Origin: Thalassococcus arenae
Lineage (GTDB): Bacteria; Pseudomonadota; Alphaproteobacteria; Rhodobacterales; Rhodobacteraceae
DNA length: 64,000 nucleotides
Direction of reading: 5' to 3'
NCBI RefSeq assembly: GCF_019104745.1
Contig: NZ_JAHRWL010000002.1
Coordinates: 1,066,076-1,130,075 of the forward strand
Under the pieces are notes generated by a model that was not told the DNA's origin, searched no databases, and worked only from the letters and a program-made list of their open reading frames with translations. Below are positions 18,026 to 28,233 of the stretch, in pieces. The first letter of the stretch is position 1, and each line of letters opens with the position of its first letter. Made by a program: the position numbers and the translations under genes.

Positions 18026-20173
18026 TCAGCCCGCCGCCTTCAGCTCAAGCCGCCGGCGATGCAGCACCGGTTCGGTATAGCCCGAAGGCTGCACCCGGCC
18101 CTCGAAGACCAGATCGCAGGCCGCCTGGAACGCGATACCGTCATAGCCCGGCGCCATCGGCCGGTAAGCTGGATCGCCTGCGTTCTGGCGGTCCACGACT
18201 TCGGCCATGCGCCGCATCACCGCCATGACGTCATCGCGCGACACCACCCCGTGATGCAGCCAGTTGGCGATGTGTTGCGACGAAATCCGGCAGGTCGCAC
18301 GGTCTTCCATCAGCCCCACATCGTTGATGTCCGGAACCTTGGAACAGCCGACCCCGTGGTCGATCCAGCGCACCACGTAGCCAAGGATGCCCTGCGCGTT
18401 GTTTTCGACTTCGCGGATGATCTGCTCCCTGCTCCACTTGCGGAAGCTGGCCAGCGGGATGTCCAGGATCGTGTCCACATGCGCGCGCCGCCCGCCCTTC
18501 AGCAGCTTTGCCTGAACCGCGAAGACATCGACCTTGTGGTAATGCAGCGCGTGCAGGGTCGCGGCGGTGGGCGACGGCACCCAGGCGCAGTTGGCGCCGG
18601 ATTTGGGATGTTCGATCTTGGTCTCGAGCATCGCCGCCATCATGTCGGGCATGGCCCACATGCCCTTGCCGATCTGCGCGCGGCCCGACAACCCGCATTC
18701 CAGCCCGATATCGACGTTGCGGTTCTCGTAGCCGCCGATCCAGGCCTTGCGCTTGATGAAATCCTTGCGGCTGAAAGGGCCCGCTTCCATGCTTGTGTGG
18801 ATCTCGTCCCCTGTCCGGTCCAGAAAACCGGTGTTGATGAAGGCCACGCGGTGTTGCGCCGCCCGGATGCATTGCTTGAGGTTGACGCTGGTGCGCCGCT
18901 CCTCGTCCATGATCCCCAGCTTGACGGTGTATTGCGGCAGCCCAAGCGCGTCTTCGACAAAGCTGAAGGTCTCGTCGGCAAAGGCGACCTCGTCGGGCCC
19001 GTGCATCTTGGGTTTGACCACGTAGACCGACCCGCAAACGGAATTGCGCGGCCCGTCCGTCTTGGCCAGGTCGTGTTTGGCGATCAGCGTGGTCACCATC
19101 GCGTCCATCAGCCCTTCAAAGATCTCCGAACCGTCGCGCAGCAGGATCGCAGGATTGGTCATCAGATGGCCCACGTTGCGCACCAGCATCAGCGCCCGGC
19201 CCTTGACGACGATTTCGGATCCGTCCGGCGCCGTGTAGGTCCGGTCGGGGTTCAACGCCCGCGTGACCGTCTTGCCGCCCTTGGCAAAGGTGTCGGTCAG
19301 ATCGCCCTTCATCAGGCCCAGCCAGTTGCGGTAGGCTAGCACCTTGTCCTCGGCATCGACGCAGGCGACGCTGTCCTCGCAATCCATGATCGCGCTGACC
19401 GCCGATTCCATCCGCACATCCGCCAGCCCTGCCTGATCGCGGGCGCCGATCGGGTGGGTGCGGTCGAATACCAACTCGACATGCAGGCCGTGATTGCACA
19501 GCAAAACCGCGTCCGGTGCCTTGGGGTGGCCGCGATAGCCGACGAACTTGCCCGGATCGGCCAACGGCATGTCGTCGACCAGAAGAGCGCCCTTGTCGAC
19601 ATAGTAGCGCCGTGCATCGGCATGGGACGTGCCCTGGATCGGGAACGCCTCGTCCAGGAAGACCCGCGCCCGCGCGACGACCCGCGCGCCGCGCCCCCGA
19701 TCATAGCCGCCCGCCGGCGGGGCCGAACCCATGGCATCGGTGCCGTAGAGCCCGTCATACAGGCTGCCCCAGCGGGCGTTCGCCGCGTTCAGCGCGTAGC
19801 GCGCATTGGTGATCGGCACCACCAGCTGCGGGCCGGGAACGGACGCTATCTCGGGATCGGTATTCCTGGTTTCGATGCGAAAATCATCGCCCTCGGGCAA
19901 CAGGTAACCGATATCCGCCAGAAACGCCTTGTAGGCTTCGTGATCGTGCGGCTGGTTGCGGCGTGCCTTGTGCCACTCGTCGATCCGGGTCTGCAGGTCG
20001 TCGCGCACCGCCAGCAGGGCTGCGTTGCGCGGGCCGAACTCGTGGGCCAGATGCGACAACGCCGCCCAGAAATCACCGGCTTCGATCCCGCTGCCGGGCA
20101 GCGCCTCTGCCTCGATGAAGTCGGCCAGCACCCGGTCGACCTGCAACCCGTGTTTCTCGATGCGCTCTGCCAT
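18026..20173 (-). CDS. glcB: Malate synthase G
   Basis: This 715-residue protein has the length and domain order of isoform G: an N-terminal helical clasp, a TIM barrel and a C-terminal plug. The long insert typical of this isoform is present around residues 130-270. Acidic catalytic segments ([15 protein letters not shown]) and MHGPDEVAF are visible. It condenses glyoxylate with acetyl-CoA to malate, the end of glycolate assimilation. The ATG at 20173 follows AAGGGAG. Confidence 0.96.
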   Translation of the reverse strand: MAERIEKHGLQVDRVLADFIEAEALPGSGIEAGDFWAALSHLAHEFGPRNAALLAVRDDLQTRIDEWHKARRNQPHDHEAYKAFLADIGYLLPEGDDFRIETRNTDPEIASVPGPQLVVPITNARYALNAANARWGSLYDGLYGTDAMGSAPPAGGYDRGRGARVVARARVFLDEAFPIQGTSHADARRYYVDKGALLVDDMPLADPGKFVGYRGHPKAPDAVLLCNHGLHVELVFDRTHPIGARDQAGLADVRMESAVSAIMDCEDSVACVDAEDKVLAYRNWLGLMKGDLTDTFAKGGKTVTRALNPDRTYTAPDGSEIVVKGRALMLVRNVGHLMTNPAILLRDGSEIFEGLMDAMVTTLIAKHDLAKTDGPRNSVCGSVYVVKPKMHGPDEVAFADETFSFVEDALGLPQYTVKLGIMDEERRTSVNLKQCIRAAQHRVAFINTGFLDRTGDEIHTSMEAGPFSRKDFIKRKAWIGGYENRNVDIGLECGLSGRAQIGKGMWAMPDMMAAMLETKIEHPKSGANCAWVPSPTAATLHALHYHKVDVFAVQAKLLKGGRRAHVDTILDIPLASFRKWSREQIIREVENNAQGILGYVVRWIDHGVGCSKVPDINDVGLMEDRATCRISSQHIANWLHHGVVSRDDVMAVMRRMAEVVDRQNAGDPAYRPMAPGYDGIAFQAACDLVFEGRVQPSGYTEPVLHRRRLELKAAG

Positions 20174-20466
20174 GACGGCTCCCTTCGGTATGCGGTGGTC
20201 CACTGTCTAGAAAACAAGTTTCCGATCCGCAACAGCTTTGGTCAGGTTATGTCACCAATTTCCCAGGCAGACCGCCGGCGCCGGCCCAGACGCCAGCCGA
20301 TCGCAAGGCCGGACCCTGGTCCGAAGACCGGGCGCTGACATGCATGCGGCAGCGCAGCCGCGACGCATGGCGCAATCACGATCGACCGCACGTCGAGGAT
20401 GAAAGCGTCGCGTTGCCACAGCCCGAAGGAAAGCGCGCGGAAGCGCACAATCGGATCGGCCCCGGC

Positions 20467-22278
20467 TCAGGCCGCCGCTTCCTCGGCCTGCTGGCGCTGC
20501 CACAGTGCGGCGTAGCGTCCGGCCCGCGCCAACAGCGCGTCATGGGTTCCCTCTTCGACCACTTCACCGTTCTCCAGCACAACGATCCGATCCGCATCGG
20601 CGATGGTGGACAGCCGGTGCGCGATGGTGATGACCGTGCGGCCTTCGCCCGCCCGGCGCAACGCGTCCTGGATCGAGGCCTCGGTTTCGGTGTCCAGAGC
20701 CGATGTCGCTTCGTCCAGCAAAAGGATCGGCGGGTTCTTCAGCAAGGTCCGGGCGATGCCCACGCGCTGTTTCTCGCCGCCCGACAGTTTCAGCCCGCGT
20801 TCGCCCACCTGGGTGTCATAGCCTTCGGGCAGCGCGGCGATGAAATCGTGGATCTGCGCGGCCCTGGCTGCGGCGACGATATCGGCCTCGCTGGCATCAT
20901 CGCGCCCATAGCCGATGTTATACCGTATCGTGTCGTTGAACAGCACCGTGTCCTGCGGCACCACGCCGATGGCGGCATGCAGGCTTTCCTGGGTCACATC
21001 GCGCACGTCCTGGCCGTCGATCCGAACTGCCCCGCCGCCCACGTCGTAGAACCGGAACAACAGCCGCCCGATGGTGGATTTTCCCGAACCCGAAGGCCCG
21101 ACCAGCGCCACGTTCTCGCCCGCGCCCACGGTAACGTCGACGCCCTTGAGGATCGGCCGCGCGGGATCGTAGCCGAACGACACGTCGCGGAATTCCACCA
21201 CGCCGCCATTCACCTGCAAGTCACGCGCGCCGGGCTTGTCGGCGACCTCGGCCGGCTGTTCGAGCAGGTCGAACATCTCTCCCATATCGACCAGCGATTG
21301 GCGGATCTCGCGGTAGACGGTGCCGAGGAAATTCAGCGGCATGGTGATCTGGATCATGTAGGCGTTGACCATGACGAAATCGCCCACGGTCAGCGCGCCG
21401 TTCTGCACGCCCACCGCCGCCATGACCATCACCGCGACCAGCCCGAACGTGATGATCAGCGACTGGCCGAAATTCAGAAACGCCAGCGAGGTCGACGTCT
21501 TGATCGCGGCGACTTCGTAGCCTTCCATCGCGCGGTCATAACGCGCCGCCTCGCGCCCTTCGGCGCCGAAATACTTGACGGTCTCGAAATTCAGCAGGCT
21601 GTCGATCGCCTTCTGGTTAGCGTCGGTGTCCTGGGCGTTCATGTCGCGGCGCAGCTGCACCCGCCATTCGGTCACCTTGAAGGTGAACCAGACATAGATC
21701 GCGATCACGCCGGCCACGACCAGCAGGTACCAGACATCAAAAAGGAAAAAGAGCACCAGCGCGACAAGGGTCAGTTCCAGGATCAGCGGCCCGACGCTGA
21801 AGATCAGGAAACGCAGCAGGAATTCCACGCCCTTCACGCCGCGTTCGATGATCCGGCTCAGCCCGCCGGTCTTGCGGGTGATGTGATAGCGCATCGACAG
21901 GCGGTGGATATGGGTGAAGGTCTCGAGCGCCAGGGTGCGCAGCGCACGCTGCGCGACCTTGGCAAAGACCGCATCGCGCAATTGCTGGAAACCCACGCTC
22001 ATCAGCCGCGCCATGCCGTAGGCGATGGTCAGGCCCACCGCGCCCAGCATCAGGTCCGACACTTCGCCCGACAGGCTGTCGACCGCCTGCTTGTAGAGGA
22101 TCGGCGTGTAGACCGAGACCAGCTTGGAGACCACCAGCAGCGCCAGGGCGAACGACACGCGATATTTGACCCAATCCTGCCCGTCGGGCCACAGATAGGG
22201 CCCGACACGACGAATGGTTCTCCAGCCCGAGCGGCGTTCTTCGCGGGCGATCTCGGCGTCGGTGATGTCGGCAGGCAT
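20467..22278 (-). CDS. Atm1-type ABC exporter (half transporter)
   Basis: This 603-residue protein fuses a six-helix transmembrane domain (residues about 25-320) to an ATPase. Walker A is GPSGSGKST, the signature is LSGGEKQR, Walker B is ILLLDEATSALD and the H loop is IAHRLST. Sequence style (GVKGVEFLLRFLIF, NFETVKYFGAE) matches the Atm1/HMT1 group, which exports glutathione-linked sulfur or metal compounds in alphaproteobacteria and mitochondria. It should act as a homodimer in the inner membrane. Confidence 0.92.
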   Translation of the reverse strand: MPADITDAEIAREERRSGWRTIRRVGPYLWPDGQDWVKYRVSFALALLVVSKLVSVYTPILYKQAVDSLSGEVSDLMLGAVGLTIAYGMARLMSVGFQQLRDAVFAKVAQRALRTLALETFTHIHRLSMRYHITRKTGGLSRIIERGVKGVEFLLRFLIFSVGPLILELTLVALVLFFLFDVWYLLVVAGVIAIYVWFTFKVTEWRVQLRRDMNAQDTDANQKAIDSLLNFETVKYFGAEGREAARYDRAMEGYEVAAIKTSTSLAFLNFGQSLIITFGLVAVMVMAAVGVQNGALTVGDFVMVNAYMIQITMPLNFLGTVYREIRQSLVDMGEMFDLLEQPAEVADKPGARDLQVNGGVVEFRDVSFGYDPARPILKGVDVTVGAGENVALVGPSGSGKSTIGRLLFRFYDVGGGAVRIDGQDVRDVTQESLHAAIGVVPQDTVLFNDTIRYNIGYGRDDASEADIVAAARAAQIHDFIAALPEGYDTQVGERGLKLSGGEKQRVGIARTLLKNPPILLLDEATSALDTETEASIQDALRRAGEGRTVITIAHRLSTIADADRIVVLENGEVVEEGTHDALLARAGRYAALWQRQQAEEAAA

Positions 22279-22336
22279 GAACGGTCCCTTGCGGTTTCGC
22301 CTCTACCTAGGCGGGCGATGCGGCAAAGGCCAGACC

Positions 22337-23680
22337 CTAGTCCGGCAGGCTGAAGACCTGGCCGGGATAGATCAGGTCGGGGTCGCGGATCTGGTCGGCA
22401 TTGGCCTCGAACACGCGGACATAGGCGGTGCCTTCGCCATAGCGCGACCGGGCGATGGCCCACAGCGTATTGCCGGGCTGGACCGTAACCGCCGAAACCG
22501 GCGCATCGGCGTCGCGTGCCGCGGCCAGGATGGCAGGTTCTTCGCGCAGGAACGGGCTTTCGACGCGCGCGATGACCGCGCCCGCAGCGTCGAGCTGATC
22601 GACACGCAAGGTGTAGGTTCCGGTGTCGATCTCGGGAAGCGCCACGCGCCAGCGTCCGTCCTCGCGGATGCGCGACGTGGTGACCGGCGCGTTGTCCAGG
22701 TAGATCCGCAGGAAACCGGACTGTGCGCCCCGCCCGGCAAGGAACACGTCACCCTCGGCATCGTAGGTGATCGCGTCCAGCGCCACGCCGGACGGCGGCA
22801 GCGGCGCGGCCTGCAACACCTCGATCCCGGCGGCATTCGACAGCAGGACGGCGGGCGCGGTTGGCTGGGTCGGCGGCGTGCTGTCGACCGCCAGGGGCGT
22901 GGCGTCGCGCGCCAGCCCGGGGGCAGCGGTCGTGCTGTCGACAGTGGCCGCGGTTCCCGGTTGCGGCGCGGCCGCCGAGGCGGGGGCCGTCCCGACCACC
23001 GACACGCCCGGCCGCGCGGCGTCCGACACCCCGGTTTCGGCTGTCACTGCCGGAGCGGATTCGGAACTCGATGCGTCGGCGTCCTGTCCGGGTTGTGCCG
23101 TGCCCGTCGCGACCGGCGCGGCGCGGGCAAGCGCGGGCGCCGGAGGCGTGACGATGACCTCGCCATCGGAGTCGACGGTTTCGCCGTCGCGAACGGCGCG
23201 CAGCGTCAGGATTACCGGATCGCGATCCAGCACCAGATCAACGAACATGGCGAAACGCCCATCCGCCAACACCGGTTCTTCGGCCACGACCGCGCCATCG
23301 GCCAGGATCGCGACGCGCTCGGCGCCCTCGGCCTTGCCGGACACCAGCGTCAGACCCAGCGGGTCGGCGCGGACCAGATCGATCATCAATGCGGGCAGTC
23401 TTTCGGTATCAGCATCGGGCGCAGGGTCATCCCGTGTTTCGGACGCGATGGCCGGCGCAGCCTGTGGCGCGGCGGCGGGTTGGACCACGGTTTCAGGCTC
23501 CGGTTCAGGGCGCGGCGCCTGCGCACCCGGCGGTGTTGCCGACGGCGCCGGCATCACTGCCTGATCCCCGGTCTCCATGTCCGACGGCGGCGACACGAAG
23601 AACCCGTCGCGCAGCGCCAGCACGCCGGTCACGACGACCACGGCGCCGCCCAGCGTGGCAATCAGTTTGTTCGCGTTCAT
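22337..23680 (-). CDS. LysM-domain cell-envelope protein
   Basis: This 447-residue protein begins with a membrane anchor or signal (residues 5-25), followed by a long Ala/Pro/Thr-rich low-complexity region and Ig-like repeats. A C-terminal LysM domain spans about residues 398-447 (VQPGNTLWAIARSRYGEG, then LIYPGQVFSLPD). LysM binds peptidoglycan. The architecture is common in roseobacters with no known role. The ATG at 23680 starts the hydrophobic segment. Confidence 0.85.
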   Translation of the reverse strand: MNANKLIATLGGAVVVVTGVLALRDGFFVSPPSDMETGDQAVMPAPSATPPGAQAPRPEPEPETVVQPAAAPQAAPAIASETRDDPAPDADTERLPALMIDLVRADPLGLTLVSGKAEGAERVAILADGAVVAEEPVLADGRFAMFVDLVLDRDPVILTLRAVRDGETVDSDGEVIVTPPAPALARAAPVATGTAQPGQDADASSSESAPAVTAETGVSDAARPGVSVVGTAPASAAAPQPGTAATVDSTTAAPGLARDATPLAVDSTPPTQPTAPAVLLSNAAGIEVLQAAPLPPSGVALDAITYDAEGDVFLAGRGAQSGFLRIYLDNAPVTTSRIREDGRWRVALPEIDTGTYTLRVDQLDAAGAVIARVESPFLREEPAILAAARDADAPVSAVTVQPGNTLWAIARSRYGEGTAYVRVFEANADQIRDPDLIYPGQVFSLPD

Positions 23681-23798
23681 GACACCCTTCGAACCGACAT
23701 GGTCTTTGCACCGGTGATTTCGGTGCCGCCACGATTGAGCCCGTATAGCAAGCAGGCTATCACCGGTCAAAACCGCAGTGAACCCGAAGGCAGATCCG

Positions 23799-24350
23799 AT
23801 GCGCCAGAAATCCATCTGTGTCTATTGCGGCTCGCGCATGGGACGCGATCCGGTCTACGCGACCGAGGCCGAGCATCTGGGCATTTCGCTGGCACAGGAA
23901 GGCTGGCGCCTGGTCTACGGGGCGGGCGATATCGGTTTGATGGGAACGGTGGCACGGGCGGCGCAAACCGCAGGTGCCGATACGTTCGGCGTGATCCCCG
24001 AACATCTGGTTCGGCACGAGATCGGCAAGACGGACCTGACCCGTTTCGTCGTCACCGAAACAATGCACGAGCGCAAGAAGGTGATGGTGATGAACGCCGA
24101 TGCCATCGTGGTCATGCCGGGCGGCGCCGGGTCGCTGGACGAGTTCTTCGAGGTGCTGACCTGGCGCCAATTGGGCCTGCACGACAAGCCGATCGTGCTG
24201 CTGGATGCCAAGGGCTATTGGGGACCTCTACGCGGGCTGCTCGATCACGTCGTCGATCACGGTTTCGCCGATGCCTCGCTGCTGGACTTCGTACAGGTCG
24301 GGGCCTCGGCCACCGAGGTCATGGACATCCTGCGCCGCGCCCTGTCCTGA
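23799..24350 (+). CDS. LOG-family (TIGR00730) protein
   Basis: This 183-residue protein has the two signatures of the LOG/lysine-decarboxylase-like fold: CVYCGSRMG at the N terminus and MPGGAGSLDEFFE near residue 107, where the Glu is catalytic. Members hydrolyse nucleotide 5'-monophosphates such as cytokinin ribotides to a base and ribose phosphate. In LOG the motif is PGGxGTxxE; here Ser replaces Thr. The last 94 bp overlap antisense with the RarD-like gene. Confidence 0.9.
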   Translation: MRQKSICVYCGSRMGRDPVYATEAEHLGISLAQEGWRLVYGAGDIGLMGTVARAAQTAGADTFGVIPEHLVRHEIGKTDLTRFVVTETMHERKKVMVMNADAIVVMPGGAGSLDEFFEVLTWRQLGLHDKPIVLLDAKGYWGPLRGLLDHVVDHGFADASLLDFVQVGASATEVMDILRRALS

Positions 24351-25207
24351 CGGATGGTCGAGATCGAATAAAGCGCGAGCCCGGTCCAGATCAGCCCGAA
24401 GGCCAAGGCGTGAACCGGCGTGAAGGGCTCGGTGAAGATCACGACCGCGCACAGGAACTGCAGCGTCGGATTGAGGTACTGCACCAGCCCCACCGTGCTG
24501 AGCGGCACCAGTTGCGCGGCGCGGGAAAACAGAACCAGGGGCAGCGCGGTCAAAAGACCGGAGGCGATCAGCAAGAGACTGGTGACCAGGTCGCGCCCGA
24601 ACGCACCTGCACCGCCGACATGCAACATCGCCAGCCAGGCCAGAGCCACGGGCGTCAGCAGCAGGATTTCGGCGGTCACCGATACGACCGGGCCGATGCT
24701 GAGCCGTTTCTTCAGCACGCCGTAGATGGAAAACGTCGTGGCCAGCACCAGCGGCAGCCAGGGCGCGGTTCCCAGTCCGGCGACCAGCACCGCGACCGAG
24801 GCCGCGGCCAGTGCCACCGCCAGCCACTGCAGCCGCGACAGGCGTTCGCCAAACAGCACGACACCCAGGGCCACCGATACCAGCGGGTAGATGTAATAGC
24901 CCAGGGACGTTTCCTTGACCAAGCCCACCTGCACCGACCAGATGAACAGGAACCAGTTGACCGTGATCATCGCCGCGGCCAATCCCACCGTCGCCGCCTT
25001 GACCGGGCTGTCGAGCGCGGCCCGCACGGCGCGCAGGCGGCCCTGCACCAGCAGCAGGCCGGCGAACAGAAACAGCGACCAGACCGTGCGATGCGCCAGC
25101 ACTTCGAGCGGCGGCACATGGGTCAGCAGCTTGTAGAACAGCGGCGACAGGCCCCAGATCACGCAGGCCGCAACGATGGCGATGAACCCGATCCGTGTGT
25201 CCGACAT
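24257..25207 (-). CDS. rarD: RarD-like EamA-family transporter
   Basis: This 316-residue protein has ten predicted membrane helices in two EamA halves. The start (CVIWGLSPLFYK, then PPLEVLAHRTVWS) is characteristic of RarD. The physiological substrate of RarD is not established. The final ~25 residues are hydrophilic, unlike most homologues, and are encoded antisense to the end of the LOG gene. The ATG at 25207 was chosen because the first helix starts there. Confidence 0.9.
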   Translation of the reverse strand: MSDTRIGFIAIVAACVIWGLSPLFYKLLTHVPPLEVLAHRTVWSLFLFAGLLLVQGRLRAVRAALDSPVKAATVGLAAAMITVNWFLFIWSVQVGLVKETSLGYYIYPLVSVALGVVLFGERLSRLQWLAVALAAASVAVLVAGLGTAPWLPLVLATTFSIYGVLKKRLSIGPVVSVTAEILLLTPVALAWLAMLHVGGAGAFGRDLVTSLLLIASGLLTALPLVLFSRAAQLVPLSTVGLVQYLNPTLQFLCAVVIFTEPFTPVHALAFGLIWTGLALYSISTIRQDRARRRMSMTSVAEAPTCTKSSSEASAKP

Positions 25208-25256
25208 GCCCGCCCCCTGCCCCCTCCTAACTGGGGTACAGATGACGGGCAAGCGG

Positions 25257-25712
25257 TCAGGCGCCGTCCAGTTCGGCCTGCAACAGCGCCTCGATCCTGT
25301 CCAACGGGTGGTTGGTCAGCGTCTTGTGCAACTCGGCCACGACGCGCGCGGCCACTTCCTTGTGCAGCGCGGGACGCAGCGCGCCCAGCACGCGCGGCGG
25401 CGCGACCAGCACAAGCCGGTCGAACGCGCCGCGATGCGCCAGCTGGTACAGCAGGTCGGCAAGGTCTTCGGCAAAGCGTTCCTTGGCCAGCTCGTGCCAG
25501 TCGGTTTCCTCCATCGCCGAGCGTTGCCCGGCACCGCCATCGCCCCGGCGCCCCGGCGGGCTGGCGCCCTGGTCGCGATCCGGCGGGTTGTCCTGTTTCT
25601 TGATGCGCACCACGTTCAGATCCGGGTTGATCTCGTCCAGGTCGTTGCGCAGGAACAGCGCCTTTTCCCCATCTGCCACCAGCACCCAGGTTCCGGCCTT
25701 CAAAACGGACAT
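25257..25712 (-). CDS. Host-attachment-family protein
   Basis: This 151-residue protein resembles the family named after Agrobacterium AtsE, 'protein required for attachment to host cells'. Visible features are TWVLVADGEKALFLRN at the start, FAEDLADLLYQLAHRGAFD and a VAPPRVLGALR strand, with a charged loop of PDRDQ/PGRRGDGG. The fold resembles archaeal release-factor-like domains. The true function is unclear. The ATG at 25712 follows GGAGG. Confidence 0.82.
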   Translation of the reverse strand: MSVLKAGTWVLVADGEKALFLRNDLDEINPDLNVVRIKKQDNPPDRDQGASPPGRRGDGGAGQRSAMEETDWHELAKERFAEDLADLLYQLAHRGAFDRLVLVAPPRVLGALRPALHKEVAARVVAELHKTLTNHPLDRIEALLQAELDGA

Positions 25713-25974
25713 GCAAAGCCTCCTATTTCCCAGTGTCGATATCGCCATCGACACGGCCCAGCCTTACCCGAGGCGGGCGTCCGGTCCTTGCGGTCGATCA
25801 ATCCGGCATATCGGGCCGGAACCCGATTGAAGCAACCATTGGCTGTTTTTCGCTAATTGTGCGCGCGCATTGAGCGATCTCTATTTTGGCGAGGTAAACT
25901 GATGTATTCTCGTCATGCGTGTGCACCAGTGCCGCTGTTTTTTATCAAATCGATTTCAGAACTGGAGGACGACC

Positions 25975-28161
25975 ATGTCCGACGAAAAGGAACTCCAACT
26001 GCGCAGGAGTCTTCCGATCCTGCGCGCTCAGAACCCGAATTACTTCGGCAACCTGTCCAAGCTCGACCTTCCCGACATTCCCAAAGCCGTACTGAACATG
26101 GTCGAGGTCACCAAGTACGAGCAACTGACCTGCATCGGCTATGAACCCGAAAGCGAGGTTCTGGCCGCCGTGGTCAAGGTCAAGCAGACCAGCGGTTATT
26201 CCGGCGGCCCCTGCACGGACGGGTCATGGGAATACGTGCGGTTCTACCTGGATTACGGCGACGGCACCTGGATCGACCACGGCATGGCCGGGTTCAACAT
26301 CCACGATCTCAAGACCCGTGGCGACCTGTGCTACGCGGTACCGATCCACATCGACCCCAAGAAACGCACTTTCTGCCACCGCGAACCGGTGCTGCCCAGG
26401 GTGCGCGCGATCCTGTCGTGGAACGACGTCCCACCGCCGAACATGCCGAACTGGCTGCCGGTCTGGGGCAACGTTCTGGAACGCGACATCCAGATCGACC
26501 CGTGGAGCCTTGTGATCGGCACCATCCTTGACCTCAAGGACCAGATCGATGTGGTCAAGATCGATCCGTCGCTGCTGGACAAGCTCAAGGAGATCGTCGA
26601 ACAGCAGCCGCCGATCCCCAACCCGCCCGCACCGTTGGCCGAACTGGTCAAGGTCGACAAGGACGAGGGCGAAATGGGCGTTCTGCGCGCCGTCTACCCG
26701 ATGGTCCTGGAAGCCGCGGCAAGCAAGTCCTTCGAGACGGTGACAGGGCTGACCAAGGCGGTGCAGGCGTTGAATATCGACCTGTCGAAATTCGACGACT
26801 TCATCCTCAAGCCCAAGTTCAACACCCGCTACGAGGAACTGCACTGCGTTGGTCTGGACCGCGCCGAAAGCCGCCTGCACGGCGTTGTGCAGATCAAGCG
26901 GCGGTCGGGCTATTCCGGCGGGCTGTGCAGCAAGGGCAGCAAGGAATACATCGCCTTCTACCTCGATTTCGGGTCGGGCTGGGTCTACCAGGGCACGACC
27001 TCGGTGACCGTGCACAACATCCCGCAGATCCCCAACGGCGGGCTGTGGTACCAGGCGTCGCTGCCGGTCAACCTCGACCCCTACCGCGAGGAATGGTGCA
27101 AGACCGGATTCGCCAAGATCCGCGGGATTCTGTCCTGGGGTGTGCCGCCCACACCCTATGATCCGGACCACGTTTCGCACTGGGGCGATCACGAAGACTG
27201 CGTGATCGAGATCAAGCCCCTGCCCGAAGGCATCGTTCCCGGCCAGTTCACGCCGTTCCTGGAATCGATCGGCAACATGGCGCTGCCCAACATCAACGCG
27301 GCAGGCTATGCCACGGGCGATGCGGTCAGCGGCGAATATGCCGGCGCCAAGGACAGCCCGTTCGGCGGCAACATCCCGTTGAAGGGCAACGCGTTCTTTG
27401 CACCGTCGCCGCTGGAATACCAGATCTGGCTCAAACGGCCGGGCGATCCGTCGGCGCAGCCCTACACGACCAGCTTCGACGTCTGGGTCACGACTTATCC
27501 CAGCACGACGCCCGTCAAGGTCAAGCAGATCGCTTCGGGCGGCTGGTTCGACTACCTGCCCAGCACCACGGTCAGCGTCGCGGGCGGCCTTCTGGGCATG
27601 CTGAGCGGTTTGGCCGACGGCGAACACCAGGTCTATCTGCTGTTCCGCCAACCGGCCGGGCCGATCATCGCCTGGACCACGCCCAAGACCTTCATGGTCG
27701 ACAACACGCGGCCTGTCGTCGATGTCGAGATCACCAGCGGCACCGGCAATTGCGGCAAGTTCGACAAGGGCGACACGATCTCGGGCACGTTCAAGATGAC
27801 CGAGGTTCACAGCCGGTCTCTGTCGATCTACGTGACCCCAACCGACGAAGGCAAAGGCGGGGTGATGAAGATCACCGCGGCAGCGCCCGCAGGGGGCGCG
27901 GCGGTTTTCCCGATCACCGAGACCACCGTCACCGCGGCCAATCCCGACGGCGCCGACCCAAACAAGGTGCGCGTCACCATGACCTACAACGACGGCGTGC
28001 TTTCGGGTTCCGGTGTCAATGCCGGCACCTGGACGCTGGATACCACGGACATGGATCCCTGTGGCTACAATATCTGGATCCACGGCGAGGACCGGACCAT
28101 TGTCAGCGGCAGCCATGTCGGCTGGGACGACTGGGATGGCGAAGGCTTCTGCCTGACCTGA
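25975..28161 (+). CDS. Unrecognised 728-residue protein with an internal duplication
   Basis: I do not recognise the family. Two ~130-residue repeats occur at about residues 45-176 and 283-415. Both contain SGYSGGxC, GSxEYxxFYLD and an ILSW segment, and both have paired cysteines. A helical linker with a Pro-rich stretch (residues 195-270) separates them. The remaining ~310 residues look beta-rich, with Ig-like strands and two more cysteines. No signal peptide is visible. The ATG at 25975 follows GGAGGACGACC. It is a single-gene unit closed by a terminator. Confidence 0.8.
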   Translation: MSDEKELQLRRSLPILRAQNPNYFGNLSKLDLPDIPKAVLNMVEVTKYEQLTCIGYEPESEVLAAVVKVKQTSGYSGGPCTDGSWEYVRFYLDYGDGTWIDHGMAGFNIHDLKTRGDLCYAVPIHIDPKKRTFCHREPVLPRVRAILSWNDVPPPNMPNWLPVWGNVLERDIQIDPWSLVIGTILDLKDQIDVVKIDPSLLDKLKEIVEQQPPIPNPPAPLAELVKVDKDEGEMGVLRAVYPMVLEAAASKSFETVTGLTKAVQALNIDLSKFDDFILKPKFNTRYEELHCVGLDRAESRLHGVVQIKRRSGYSGGLCSKGSKEYIAFYLDFGSGWVYQGTTSVTVHNIPQIPNGGLWYQASLPVNLDPYREEWCKTGFAKIRGILSWGVPPTPYDPDHVSHWGDHEDCVIEIKPLPEGIVPGQFTPFLESIGNMALPNINAAGYATGDAVSGEYAGAKDSPFGGNIPLKGNAFFAPSPLEYQIWLKRPGDPSAQPYTTSFDVWVTTYPSTTPVKVKQIASGGWFDYLPSTTVSVAGGLLGMLSGLADGEHQVYLLFRQPAGPIIAWTTPKTFMVDNTRPVVDVEITSGTGNCGKFDKGDTISGTFKMTEVHSRSLSIYVTPTDEGKGGVMKITAAAPAGGAAVFPITETTVTAANPDGADPNKVRVTMTYNDGVLSGSGVNAGTWTLDTTDMDPCGYNIWIHGEDRTIVSGSHVGWDDWDGEGFCLT

Positions 28162-28181
28162 TCGGGCCTGCGAAAAACACG

Positions 28182-28210
28182 AAAGGCGCCCTTTGGGGCG
28201 CCTTTCCCTT
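28182..28210 (+). terminator. Terminator of the 728-residue protein gene
   Basis: AAAGGCGCC pairs with GGCGCCTTT around a 6-base loop, followed by CCCTT. It begins 20 bp after the stop codon and can serve sodB on the other strand as well. Confidence 0.7.
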
Positions 28211-28233
28211 GTCCTGCCGCAAGCAGGGGCAGT

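Noticed and set aside
22214-25603. Open frame of more than 1,100 codons on the plus strand
   Set aside because: It runs antisense across the LysM protein, LOG and RarD genes, and has low-complexity Arg/Gly-rich sequence. The genes on the other frames have clear domains.
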